From Septoria linicola (taxonomy: Eukaryota > Ascomycota > Dothideomycetes > Mycosphaerellales > Mycosphaerellaceae), in contig CP099419.1 of NCBI GenBank assembly GCA_024114885.1, positions 1,364,001-1,428,000 of the forward strand: a stretch of 64,000 bases of DNA, in the 5' to 3' direction. Position 1 is the stretch's first letter. Every line of letters begins with the position of its first letter. The notes under the pieces were generated by a model, which was not told the origin of the DNA, made no database searches, and saw only the letters and a program-made list of their open reading frames with translations. Shown piece by piece: positions 28,866-39,250 of the stretch. The translations under genes were made by a program, and so were the position numbers.

Positions 28866-30240
28866 ATGCCTACCTACAACATCGTCGTATTTGGAGGTAT
28901 GGCGTCTGCACATTTTACTGAATCACCGAGCCCTGCTGACCGCCCTTTCTAGGTGACCACTGCGGTCCTGAAGTAAGCACACACTCCAAGTATGAGCTCG
29001 AGATGGCCACATGGTAATAACGCTTGCACTAGGTCACAGCAGAAGCGCTGAAGGTATAGCTACGCCCGACTGCTCTTTCACTTATCACTTGACTGACGGT
29101 CTGCTTTAAGATCCTTGACGTAGTGGACAAGAGCAGCGCAGATGTTCACTTCAAGATTGATCAACACCCTCTTGGTGGAGTAAGTCTCTTCTATGTGACA
29201 CGCGCTGAAATCCCACTCACATCTCGCAGGCCTCGATAGATGCACATGGCGAGCCGCTGACCGACGCAGCGCTCTCTGCAGCCAAAGCCGCCGATGCCGT
29301 TATTCTTGGTGCCATTGGCGGACCCAAATGGGGCACAGGCAAGGTTCGCCCAGAGCAGGGTATCCTCAAACTCCGCAAGGAGATGGGCACCTACGGCAAC
29401 CTGAGACCATGTTTCTTCGCATCGGAGTCTTTGGTCAAATCTTCGCCTCTCAAGGAGGAAGTGTGTCGAGGTGTCAACTTCAACATCGTTCGCGAGCTTA
29501 CCGGTGGAATCTACTTCGGCGACCGCGTCGAAGATGATGGATCTGGTTACGCCATGGACACAGAGCCATACTCTCGCGCGGAGATTGAGCGTGTCACTCG
29601 CTTGGCGGCTCATCTTGCTCTTGCAGAAGACCCACCTGCTCCGGTCTGGTCGCTCGACAAGGCCAATGTCATGGCCACGAGCAGACTGTGGCGAAAGACA
29701 GTCACGGAGGTCATGGAGAAGGAGTTCCCTCAATTGAAGCTCGGCCATCACCTCATCGACTCCGCTGCTATGCTCATGGTCAAGAACCCACGTGCCCTCA
29801 ATGGAGTTATCGTTACCAGCAACCTGTTTGGCGACATCATCAGTGACGAAGCCTCAGTGATTCCGGGCTCTTTGGGCTTACTGCCGAGTGCTAGCTTGAC
29901 TGCCTCACCAGACGGAAAGAGCAAATGCAATGGTATCTACGAGCCTATTCATGGTATGGAAAGCACCGATCGTTGCACGATATCCACATATAGCTAACAT
30001 CATCCAGGTTCTGCGCCAGATATTAGCGGCCAAGGCATTGTCAACCCGGTCGCCATGCTATTGTCTCTGGGAATGATGTTCAAGTACTCTCTGCAGCAGC
30101 CAGAGCTTGCGAAGAAGATCGACGAAGCAGTACGAAATGTCATCGAGAGTGGCGTCAGAACCAAGGACATCGGCGGCACGGCCAAGACCGCTGAAGTCGG
30201 CGACGCTGTCGCAAAGGAGCTGGCTTCACTGCTCAAGTAG
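28866..30240 (+). CDS. LEU2: 3-isopropylmalate dehydrogenase
   Basis: Six exons: 28866-28896, 28953-28972, 29033-29053, 29111-29179, 29230-29953 and 30008-30240. They join to 1098 nt, a 365-aa protein and the normal length for fungal Leu2. The first four exons are 31, 20, 21 and 69 nt; only together do they give the family start VVFGGDHCGPEVTAEALKIL. The body carries AVILGAIGGPKWGTGKVRPE, the substrate and NAD site NVMATSRLWRKTV, and the metal and cofactor region TSNLFGDIISDEASVIPGSL with EPIHGSAPDISGQG. It oxidises and decarboxylates 3-isopropylmalate in leucine synthesis. The enzyme is cytosolic in yeast, and no targeting sequence is seen here. The protein is clearly functional by sequence. 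Confidence 0.95.
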
Positions 30241-30990
30241 ATTCTTGACATACGACTCTAATTGAACGTCTTGCATAGACCGGATCACGAACCTTGGGGC
30301 CTCGCCAGGCTGTGCGCTAAAAGTTTGGAGCTTTGGGGCAAATTACATCTGTAGACTTACTGCTTCACACCGGGCCTCGACTTAGATAAGGAGAAAGTGT
30401 CCTCGCGGTAACCCTTAGAGGACGACTTCATCAGGAAATCCACAAAGCACGTTCTTGCCTGCACATATACCACACTATCACATCATTGCACATTACTAAC
30501 CGACTGACCTCGTTGTACAGATCGCCTTCGCTTATGCAGATAGACAAGGCTTCTTAACAGTCATGGCAATAATGCAAGACTCCGGACTAGACTTCACCCT
30601 GGCGCTTTGCATCCTGTAAGGCTCTGAATGAAATTCATAGGACTGAGCGAAACCTTTAGTGGGCCATTTACGTGCGTCAATGACAGTTTTTTTTTTTTTT
30701 TAGAAAATGTAGTATTGTATTTAGCCTAGCGTGCTATAATAGCTGGCGGATGCACAATGTGCATTTGCCCAAGTTTCGACTCAGGGAACAAGCGATGAAC
30801 TTGCTTCTCGACAACTTGTCCTATTCTGGAGACTTGAAGGCGAGCTCCTGTATGTACCCATAACCTACCATGCCAAGCTGGCCGTACCCACTGCGAGCTG
30901 CAACACACGGTCTTATCACACTGCCGGCCTCGTTTCTGATTCATGTGGCCGTGAGCCCGAGATCTTGACTTTTCGTCGCCACTGGGTTGA
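30241..30990. other. Convergent intergenic region (750 bp)
   Basis: Between the LEU2 stop (plus) and the stop of the 450-aa gene (minus). It includes a run of 15 T at 30687-30701. A 72-codon minus-strand frame at 30726-30944 has no family features and is not called. Confidence 0.4.
30687..30701 (+). repeat. Homopolymer run of 15 T
   Basis: Fifteen consecutive T downstream of LEU2 in non-coding DNA. No target duplication or gene-like sequence was noticed beside it, so there is no evidence that it is a retroposed poly(A) tail. Confidence 0.9.
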
Positions 30991-32343
30991 TTACTGCTGC
31001 TGCTGCTGCTGGGCAGGCTTCAGAGTAGCGGCAGGTCGTGGAGGCAGACGGTAGAATTGTTGCAAGCTCCTCCTATCTGAGTACTCCTGAACTTTGGCCA
31101 GAGGCGAGTTCAGTAGCGGTGTCCAGAATGCATCGTCGTTGCCTCTAGCACCGTTCCAGGCCATGAACAGAATATTTGTGACCAGATTCGGCCGGGCTGC
31201 CTCGTCGACTTCAAGCAGGCAGTTGACTGCAGGCTGCTTGGTCCCCGTAAACTTTCTTCGGTTGGCGTTGATGATACTCACGACATGTTCTGCGCAAAAC
31301 TCAATCACGTCCCCGTAGGGCTCTTGGTCGAGTTCAGTGCACAGCTCCTGCCGACTCTGGTTTGATTCTGTGATCTTCCAGATCCAGTGCGTGACAGTGT
31401 CGACTTGATCAGGCCAAGGACCATTTTCAGGACCAAGAAAATCTACAAGATCGGCGTGCATGAGCTCGTCGTCGACAACGCCTGTATACCAGATATATAG
31501 CAATGGAAGGAAGTGAGCAGATCTGATCCACTGCAGCGCCTGGTCGTGTTCCTTCTCGAGCCATCTACGTGCTTCCGGTTCTAGATCGTGTGTATTAGGG
31601 TATGCCAAGCTCACCGTATGCTGGTTGCCGTCGCGATTCTTGTCGGGGAACATAAATTCCAGCAATCGTTGACACTCTGCTGGTCCGAGTTGGTCTGTAA
31701 GTTGTGCGGCATGCAATGCAGCGGGAGCCAGGGGATCAACCTCCGGCAGCTTCTTCTCGGCTGAAGAGCTCGAAGTGGTATTACGGTCTTCCAGACGTGT
31801 CGATACGGCGCGTCCGCCACGAGTTTGCTTCTTCGTCAAGGCGCCCTTAACGAGCGGTTTGTGTGCGAACCGCCCGTCAACCCCGTAGATCATGTAATGG
31901 GACAAACATTCGAATTTGTTTCTGCCCGGCAAAAGCTCTGCTAGCATGTGCCACAGAGATGCTGGCAGCTCATCGTGAACGTTGGTGAATTGATCCTGTT
32001 CCCGGCGAAACATCATGAGAGCTACCACAAAGACGAACTGCTCAGATAGGCAGAAGTTTGGGTCGTCCGAAGCGTCTTGATCGCCAGAACCCCATCTGAT
32101 AGCGCCAGCCCAGTGCAATCGAGCCCTTTCTTGTGATGTCGAACATGGCTCAAAAGCTGTCTCGGGCAAATCGTACAGCTGCAAAGACTCTGAGAGCGTT
32201 TCTTTCCCAAGCCGCTGCGTATTTGAGGTGGATCTGGCGCTGGACTCAGCAGGTCGCGTTTGAATATTGTTGCCATCATCGCTGCCTTGCTTAAAGTGGC
32301 TGTCGCGTCTAGGACGTACGTCTCTGGCGGTCTTCGTGTCCAT
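30991..32343 (-). CDS. Hypothetical protein, 450 aa, with C-terminal polyglutamine
   Basis: An uninterrupted minus-strand frame from an ATG at 32343. I do not recognise the family. Residues 1-60 are polar and charged. The rest looks globular and helical (for example NFCLSEQFVFVVALMMFRRE, ARRWLEKEHDQALQWIRSAH, LVTNILFMAWNGARGNDD). The protein ends PAQQQQQQ, encoded by a CAG run (near 30994-31011 on the minus strand), so the tail length may vary between strains. There is no signal peptide or membrane segment. Length and composition make it a convincing gene; the function is open. Confidence 0.65.
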   Translation of the reverse strand: MDTKTARDVRPRRDSHFKQGSDDGNNIQTRPAESSARSTSNTQRLGKETLSESLQLYDLPETAFEPCSTSQERARLHWAGAIRWGSGDQDASDDPNFCLSEQFVFVVALMMFRREQDQFTNVHDELPASLWHMLAELLPGRNKFECLSHYMIYGVDGRFAHKPLVKGALTKKQTRGGRAVSTRLEDRNTTSSSSAEKKLPEVDPLAPAALHAAQLTDQLGPAECQRLLEFMFPDKNRDGNQHTVSLAYPNTHDLEPEARRWLEKEHDQALQWIRSAHFLPLLYIWYTGVVDDELMHADLVDFLGPENGPWPDQVDTVTHWIWKITESNQSRQELCTELDQEPYGDVIEFCAEHVVSIINANRRKFTGTKQPAVNCLLEVDEAARPNLVTNILFMAWNGARGNDDAFWTPLLNSPLAKVQEYSDRRSLQQFYRLPPRPAATLKPAQQQQQQ

Positions 32344-33015
32344 GGCGGGTGTATTTGATGTCTGATAGTCGGGTTGCGAGATATGCTATTGGTAATTGTA
32401 TACTAGCAGAGAAGAAGCAATGCATGAAGCTGGCAGAAGAAAACAACCACTGCAAATCCGGTAGTGATCTGGTCAGCATGTCCCAAGTGGTCGCTCTTAC
32501 CGTGGCATGGAATATGGTAAAATTGAGGACATGATGAGGCCGCTGCGAACTGGTGAATCACCCGCACAGTGAATGATTGAGCATGTCCCATCCCCGAGCT
32601 TCACATGATATACCATGATCTGATGGATATGTAACACAGCTTGATCCGCGAGGCTGTCATGCTCGCATTCCGTGGGAGATGGAAATGTTCGAGGCATCGC
32701 TATTGAGACCTGATCAAATATAATGGTCGGACGGGAGGTGGCGTGAGAAAGTGACCATCGTGAAACACCCATAGTCGTACACTCACAGACTTTATGGCTA
32801 CCGGTTGTGTGCGGGCGGAAGTGTGATGATGTTTGTGTTGGGCCTCGACTCTTCCAGGAGAGTGGTGAATGGATGAGTCAGAGTAGAACCTATGCCTTGG
32901 CGTGGCTGTAGAACTCCTCGCCGTCGTGAGAGCGACATCGAACTTCACGCTTCACTGCACCAACGCGTGACACGACTGCGCGTCTTCTCCAGCATCTTTT
33001 CTCAAAATCGCAAAC
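32344..33015. promoter_or_regulatory. Divergent intergenic region (672 bp)
   Basis: Between the start of the 450-aa gene (minus) and the phosphatase-like gene (plus). It contains only short chance frames. No recognisable regulatory element was seen. Confidence 0.4.
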
Positions 33016-34506
33016 ATGCTTGCCGTGACGCAGAGGTACTTGACACCGCCAGACTCCGGTGATGAAGACGCGACCAAAGCTAACCAGAACATGAAGCTGT
33101 GTCGCGACGGCAAAGAGAATCACCCTCTCCCCAGCTTGACAGCCCACTTCCTGCCTTCGCGGCCGTCGCACCTTCCTCCGTCGCCGCCATACCACAACTT
33201 CACCGGAAATGGCCAAGAAGCAGGCCAACGATGGTCCGCTGGCCGACCAGCTGGCGAAGCTGTCTCTGTCACACCAGTCGAAGACGTCCAAGCCTACAAC
33301 TACGGAACAACTCAGCAGTACGGACATGGCGGATGGGGCTGGCAAGACTGGCAACAGTACTACCCAGCCCACGCACAGATATTCCCTACGTCCGCGAACA
33401 CGTCCTGCAGCCAACACTACGGACACGGCAACGACTGGTATGCGCTCCACCAACAACCTCAGCAGGCGTATGGCTACTCACACTATCCAGCTCCTGCGTC
33501 AAGCAGCCAGTTGAACGCCGACGCTCAAGACTTTATTCCGTTCGCTCCTGCTCCACAGGTCCAGTCAGTTCCTGTATCTCTCCTTGCCAGGCTCCAGCGT
33601 GTTAACAAGAAAGCCAGGTATCCTGCTGACACCCCGAGCGGCTTCAAGCCTGCGCCGACAAAGAAGTTGACTAAAAAGCAGAAAGCTGCAGCCAAGGCTC
33701 TCGCAGAATCTGCGTCTTCAACCTCCGGTCCTGCTGTGCATTTGCGCCAAAGTGCGCTACCACAGGCATTCCAGCTTGGACGTGCACATGGGACCGCTAA
33801 ACCCAAGCTTTCGCCTGCACAACGCCGCGAAAACGCGCCGAGACTGCACATGATGGAGAGACCTCAACCGACCACCCTGTACTACCATCTTGCAGCGCAG
33901 GAACCCCGAGTCTTGCCCAGCCCCCGCCCTCTGCTGGTTGTCATAGACCTCAACGGCACTCTTCTCAAGCGTACGAAATTCTCCGGCACTAACAAGTTCA
34001 CCGCACGGCCATATCTCGACGAATTTCTGAGCTACGTCCTGGCCAACCACAAGCTCATGATCTGGTCTTCTGCCCGACCAGAAAACGTCGCCACAATGTG
34101 CTCTAATCTGTTCACGCCCGAGCAACGCAAGCAGCTTGTCGCAGTCTGGGCGCGTGACACGTTGAGGCTTTCAGACAAGGCATACAACGAGAAAGTGCAA
34201 GTCTACAAGCAATTGTCCTGGATCTGGAATGATACCAAAATCCAGTCCGCCAATCCTGACAAGGAACAGATGTGGGGCCAGTCGAACACTGTGCTCATCG
34301 ACGATAGCATCGATAAAGCTGCGAGTGAACCCCACAATCTGCTCGAGGTGGAGGAATTTGAAGGTCAGCCGGAACAGATCAAGTCGGATTCTTACTTGAA
34401 TGAGGCTATGCATTACCTCAGCACTTTGAGTTGTCAAGTCGATGTAAGCGCGTACATGAGCAGGCACCGCTTCAAAGTCGACTCCCAGGCGCAGTCAGTC
34501 GTTTGA
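33016..34506 (+). CDS. FCP1/NIF-type HAD phosphatase-like protein with a DxNGT motif, 496 aa
   Basis: Single exon from the ATG at 33016. Residues 1-300 are low-complexity, first Pro-rich, then Gln/Tyr/Gly-rich (YNYGTTQQYGHGGWGWQDWQ), then Lys-rich (KKLTKKQKAAAKAL). The FCP1 homology (NLI-interacting factor) domain spans about 305-465: motif I VVIDLNGTLL (D311), motif II MIWSSARP, and motif III TVLIDDS. Active FCP1/SCP enzymes have DxDx(T/V); here the second Asp, the general acid/base, is Asn (N313). That predicts weak or no phosphatase activity, or a changed role. Relatives of this type occur in other ascomycetes, so it is not a local error. Overlapping open frames across 33099-33605 are shadows; the frame chosen leads into the domain. 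Confidence 0.8.
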   Translation: MLAVTQRYLTPPDSGDEDATKANQNMKLCRDGKENHPLPSLTAHFLPSRPSHLPPSPPYHNFTGNGQEAGQRWSAGRPAGEAVSVTPVEDVQAYNYGTTQQYGHGGWGWQDWQQYYPAHAQIFPTSANTSCSQHYGHGNDWYALHQQPQQAYGYSHYPAPASSSQLNADAQDFIPFAPAPQVQSVPVSLLARLQRVNKKARYPADTPSGFKPAPTKKLTKKQKAAAKALAESASSTSGPAVHLRQSALPQAFQLGRAHGTAKPKLSPAQRRENAPRLHMMERPQPTTLYYHLAAQEPRVLPSPRPLLVVIDLNGTLLKRTKFSGTNKFTARPYLDEFLSYVLANHKLMIWSSARPENVATMCSNLFTPEQRKQLVAVWARDTLRLSDKAYNEKVQVYKQLSWIWNDTKIQSANPDKEQMWGQSNTVLIDDSIDKAASEPHNLLEVEEFEGQPEQIKSDSYLNEAMHYLSTLSCQVDVSAYMSRHRFKVDSQAQSVV

Positions 34507-34748
34507 ATCGAGGTCGCGGCACCATGGATGTTAGAGACTTGTCGATCGGAGAAGAAAGCAGGCACTTGTAATTAGACACTGCCTTGGACGCGTGAAGGCG
34601 CCAAGTCGTCCTGAGGACGCACAATTAGATACCCGAGATTGAACGAATGAATGATGAATAATTGTACTTCATTTCTGACCACATGCAGCTGTGCATGCGT
34701 GCTGACGTCTCTATGTATCTTTGTATGCCCACTGGCATGTTACTTCAA

Positions 34749-37205
34749 TCAGAACAGTTCTTCCTCGATCTGTTGGAGGTTCAACAGTCTGCAACTTTGT
34801 CCCTCGCAAAGCTGCACCATGTCCCTGTTCTCGTCTAAGTCTTTCACAAGCTCGTTCCTCGAGCGCAACCATTCACTGTTCGCACCGCCGCCAATTCTCA
34901 CGATTGTGTAATTAGGTCGAACTCTCTCGCGTGCGTTCTTGAGTACGGCACGTGCAGCTTCTCCGTCTCCAACGACCATGACGCCTTTCACGCCGAGTCG
35001 CGAAGCAACGACACTCGACAGAATGCCAGAGAATAGTCCTGGGTGTTGCTCGATTTCCACCTCGAAGCAAGCCACTGTTCGTCTGGCCATCTTGCTGTAG
35101 CTCTCATCGTTGAGGAGAGAGCCGAGGCGGAACAAGTTGCTCGCACTGACACCGTTCACACTTGGCTCAGCGTTGTCCATTGCGTCCTTGGTCCTGATTA
35201 GGATGTCGGGCTGGTTTGCAGGCGTCGAGAAGAAACCATACTTGGTCTCGTCCCAAAACAGCTCGTTCTGCGTCTTTTGCAATGTGTCGGCAAACTTGAG
35301 GAAGTTGCTGTCGAATGTCGTCTCGTAAAGATCGAGCAGTCCAGAGATGAAGAAGGCATAGTCGTCGGCAAAACCTTGAGTCTCGCCAGGGCCTTCGCGG
35401 TAGACTCTGCGCAAGGTTCCCTTTTCTGCGTCGAATAGGTTCTTCTCTATACAGGTGACTGCCTTGATCGCAGCTGAGAGGTACTTCGAAGCTGCGTCTG
35501 GAGATGTTTCCCGTAGTGCACCACTTGCTCGAGCAAGACCACCAATCGCGAGGCCATTCCACGAAGTCACGATCTTGTCGTCAAGAGCTGGTCGAGGACG
35601 GTTCTCGTTTCTGTACGCCAGCAGCTTTTGTTTTCCACTTTCGAGTACTTTCTTCACAGCATCTTCGGCTAAGCCCAACTCACTGGCCAAGTCGGCGAGC
35701 TCATACGACACGCACAATGTGTTCTGTTTGATGAGCTCGCCTTGCGCATCGTGACGGCGATCCACATTGCCCTCTGCTTTGACGTTCCAGTACTTTGCGC
35801 ATACTTTCAACTCTTCTTCGCTGAGCACTTTCGTAAATTCTTCGAGGGTCCAGACATAGTAAGCACCTTCGCACTTGTGTGTGTCGATAGCGTTTGGCAA
35901 AGAGTCTGCGTCCTCAGCAGAGTGAATACCTCCCAGTTCGGATTGCATTGGCGCGCTGGTCAGGTAAGTGGCAATATCGTGGACAGTGTCCAAGAACAAA
36001 GGCGACTTCGTGAGCAGATAGGCGTCCAGATACACTGGAAGTAACTGTGCGTTGTCGTAGAGCATCTTTTCGAAATGTGGCAGACTCCAGTCTCTCGTCA
36101 CACTGTACCTGGCAAAGCCATGGCCAATCTGATCTTTGATGCCGCCTTTCGCCATCTTCTCCAACGTGGTCACTGCCATCGAGCGAGCCTCAATGCACTC
36201 GTCCTCGCCAACGATCTCCCGTACAGTAGCAGGGTATGAGGCGACCCGAAGCAGAGGTCTGATGTGTACTGGCGTGGGAAACTTAGGCGCGCCACCGAAG
36301 CCTCCATGTTTGTCGTCGTAGCGCATCTTGTAGTGTTGGAAGGCATCATCCAGCAGGTCCAGCTCAAGCTCATCGTGGTCGTCGGTCCTGTCTCCATCCT
36401 TGCCTCCGATGCTGCCCTCTTGTGCGAACTCGCGCAATTGTCTCGTGATTTCCTTTGCGCTATCGCGACATCTTTGCTCTTGCTCTCTCCAAGCTGTCGA
36501 GACCTTGGTCAAGATATCTTGGAAACCTGATCCAGCCTGCCTAGCTCTTTCACTATTCGGGCCCGGCCAATAGGTCCCACCGAAGATAGGCTCTAGATCG
36601 GGTGTGACGAAAACATTGAGCGGCCAGCCTCCACCTCCATTGGTAGCTTGAAGGAAGTCCATGTATTGTCTGTCGATGTCAGGTCGCTCCTCGCGATCGA
36701 TCTTGATCGGAATGAAGTTCTCATTGAGCAACTGCGCAATCCGTGGATCATCGAACGACTCGTGAGCCATGACATGGCTATTGACCTCTTAGCTTGTTTC
36801 GTGGGTTATACTGCTGCTATAGGCTATGGCTTACCACCAATGGCAAGCACTATAGCCAATGCTCACGAAGAGCAGCCGATTTGTCTTCTTCGCCAACTTC
36901 AGCGTCTCTGGCGTCCATAGCTGCCATGCTGTGGGATTGTCCAGATGCGATCGGACATATGGAGACTTGCTCTCGCCGCAGCGATTCTGGAGAGATATGC
37001 GATTGTTCGACTCCGACATGGTTGCGAATCCTAGCCTTGCCTTCCTAACGATCAGCAGCCTATGTCCATTGAAGCGATGAGACTGGTTTCGACTGCGACC
37101 CAGACACGGATATGGCAGAGGCTGGCACAGAGGAGCGCTGAGCTGCACGAATGTTCGTTGAGCCGACAGAAAGCGCCGAGACGAGTGAGGTCTCAGTCGT
37201 TGCAT
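34749..37205 (-). CDS. SPATA20/YyaL-family protein (thioredoxin-like plus alpha/alpha barrel), 799 aa
   Basis: Exons 37205-36835 and 36777-34749, joined in phase 2 across a 57-bp intron. The junction rebuilds GYSACHWCHVMAHESFDDP, the family hallmark with its CxxC-like Cys pair. The thioredoxin-like domain covers about residues 75-240 (LNENFIPIKIDREERPDIDR, GGWPLNVFVTPDLEPIFGGT). It is followed by a glycosidase-like (alpha/alpha)6 barrel (KMLYDNAQLLPVYLDAYLLT, DDKIVTSWNGLAIGGLARAS). The upstream ATG at 37205 adds an Arg/Ser-rich, acid-poor leader (MQRLRPHSSRRFLSAQRTFV) typical of a mitochondrial presequence; the ATG at 37019 would drop it. The length fits human SPATA20 (about 790 aa). The biochemical role of the family is unclear. 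Confidence 0.9.
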
Positions 37206-38252
37206 ATAATTATTACTTAAGACTGTGGCACTTTGAAAAAGTCAAACGCAGGAGTTTTCTGTCGGAATCTTGCGCGCCGCCGCACGCAGGTCAGATGCCA
37301 CCAGAATTGTGTCATGCTGCGTGGAAGGGAGGGGAAAAGTACCCATGTACAAGCTCGACCAGATAAGACAAGATAAGCCCGAGAGTTCACCTTTCGTCGT
37401 CGCACGCACGCACGTGAAGTCGACCATTGACCACGGAGCACGGCACACGGCAGACGGCAAAGATGTCGACAGCCGGCTTCGCCCGCAGTTTATGCACAAC
37501 ATGATGGTCGACCATCAACCTCGCCGGCACGAGAAAGACGGGGGAGAGCAATTGCTTAGCACGATTGGCAACGGCGACGACAATGTGAAGAACATGGAGA
37601 GGCCTCTGGACATGTAATTGGTGCTCAGCACGTTCTCGTTCGACGCCTTTCCAGAGTCAGCAGACCAAATCTCCAAGCCATCTAATTAAACGCGCCGTAT
37701 ATAGGGATCAGCCTGCGCCACTCAGCTAGTCTTGGATGTTGCAATTTCCAACACGAGCATCTCTTCAGCCTTACCGCGGTGAATGTGGATGTACAGATCT
37801 TGATAGGACGCGGTGGGGTTTCGGGATGTGCGATCGTTAACCATTCTCATTTGGGGCATGATAGTCATTTCGAATCGAAGTCTGGTGTGCCATCAAGCCG
37901 TCCATCTCCTTACAGTCAAGCAAACTATACACAAAGAAGTAGAAGTGAACACGTCAAAGCGAACAGGGCCATCAGGCCGTCTTTCGTTAACTGTCTGCCC
38001 GGCAGATGCAGTATGCTATCCCGCTATGCAAGAGTGTTGGCTGACAGGAAGTATTTGGCGGTGAAGACTGCTGGACAGGACATGCCAGATGTGCTCTGCG
38101 CGCTCGAACGAGTGAAAAATTGTCGGATCCGACATCCAACCAAAAAAAAATCAACGCCACGCCGATGCACGCATTTCCTGGAAGACCGTCGCCCTCAGTC
38201 GCAAGTTCTGTTATCGCGGCTAAGGAAGTTCGTGTTGCGTTGTGAAAGTCGT
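37206..38252. other. Intergenic region (1.05 kb)
   Basis: Upstream of the SPATA20-like gene and downstream of the CAP gene, both minus strand. A cgcacgcacgcacg run lies near 37403-37416. Frames here are short or run antisense into the CAP gene. No RNA gene or repeat family was seen. Confidence 0.4.
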
Positions 38253-39250
38253 TTACTTCCTGTAGCTGGTAGCCTTGTTGAGGGCCTTCTCGGCGGCATC
38301 CCAGTAGGCGGTTGCCTCCTGCTTTGGAGCCTTGACGTTCTCGGCGTACATGCCAGCGTAGTTGCCTGGGGTAGATTAGTAACAGCAACGGAAGCTCAAG
38401 AGGCCACGACATACCTGGGGTCTTGTAGTTGCAGACAGTGAAGTATGGGGAGACACCGCTGCCGGTGTTGGCAAGCGATGTGCAGCCCGAAGAGGTAGCG
38501 CAGCCTACTTCAGTTGTATTCTTCCAGACGATCTGGGTGAAGTGACCCCAGTTGTGGAAACCGCTCATATCTGGGTCTGGCTGTTCGTAGTTGCCAGCTT
38601 GGGCGAAGAGTGGCTCTTCGCCGTTGTAGAACAGGTCAGTGATGACAGCGGAGATGTTGTTGCTCTCAACACCAGCTGCAATGTTCTGGCCGTAACCACC
38701 GCCATCCATCTCACTGCATAGCATTAGTCCCTGGAAGGCAATGTTTATTTCTGATCTATACGTACGTGTCGTGAGCGTAGACGCATGTATCGGCAATCTT
38801 CTGGGCAGTGGCCGCAAGGCTGTCCGACCAGACGAGCGCTGGGACAGAGTGGTTGGCACGGTGGATGTTGTGGTGGTACAGGCAAGTGTCGGCGTATGAG
38901 CCGCTTGCTGGGCCTTCTGGAGTGGATGGAGAAGACGGTGGGCTGCTCTCAGCTGGAGCCTCGTAAGTCGAAGCTGGGGCCTCGTAGGTGGTCTCTGGAG
39001 TGTAGACTGGGGCAGCCTCCTGAGTGGTGGTCACAGGCTTCTTGTGCTTGTGGCCGTAGTGCTTGGCCTCGGGAGTGTAGGCTGGTGCATCGCCGTTGGC
39101 AGTGACAGTGACGACGTTGGTCACGTAGACAACATCGTAAGCGATCTCAACATTGCTGCCGTAACCTTGAGGAGCGTTGGCACGCTTCTCGTTGAATGGC
39201 ACAGCGAGAGCACCGGCGGCGAAGGCCGCAGCGACGAGTGTAGAGCGCAT
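38253..39250 (-). CDS. Secreted CAP-superfamily (SCP/PR-1/Pry-like) protein, 298 aa
   Basis: Three exons: 39250-38766, 38713-38415 and 38365-38253. Introns of 52 and 49 bp have GTACGT and GTATGT donors; the second has a tactaat branch site. The signal peptide is MRSTLVAAAFAAGALA. Residues about 45-125 form a Pro/Thr/Ser-rich, probably O-glycosylated stalk with repeated YTPE/YEAPA units. The CAP domain follows: CLYHHNIHRANHSVPALVWS, CVYAHDTEMDGGGYGQNIAA, and NWGHFTQIVWKNTTEVGCA. The usual cavity Glu in 'YGEN' is Gln (YGQN), so the metal site looks incomplete. Yeast Pry proteins export sterols and fatty acids, and some pathogen CAP proteins act in virulence; which applies here cannot be told. 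Confidence 0.9.

Noticed and set aside
33099..33605. Alternative plus-strand frames at the start of the phosphatase-like gene
   Set aside because: They end before the catalytic domain, whereas the chosen frame continues through it from a good ATG. An intron joining them is conceivable but not needed.
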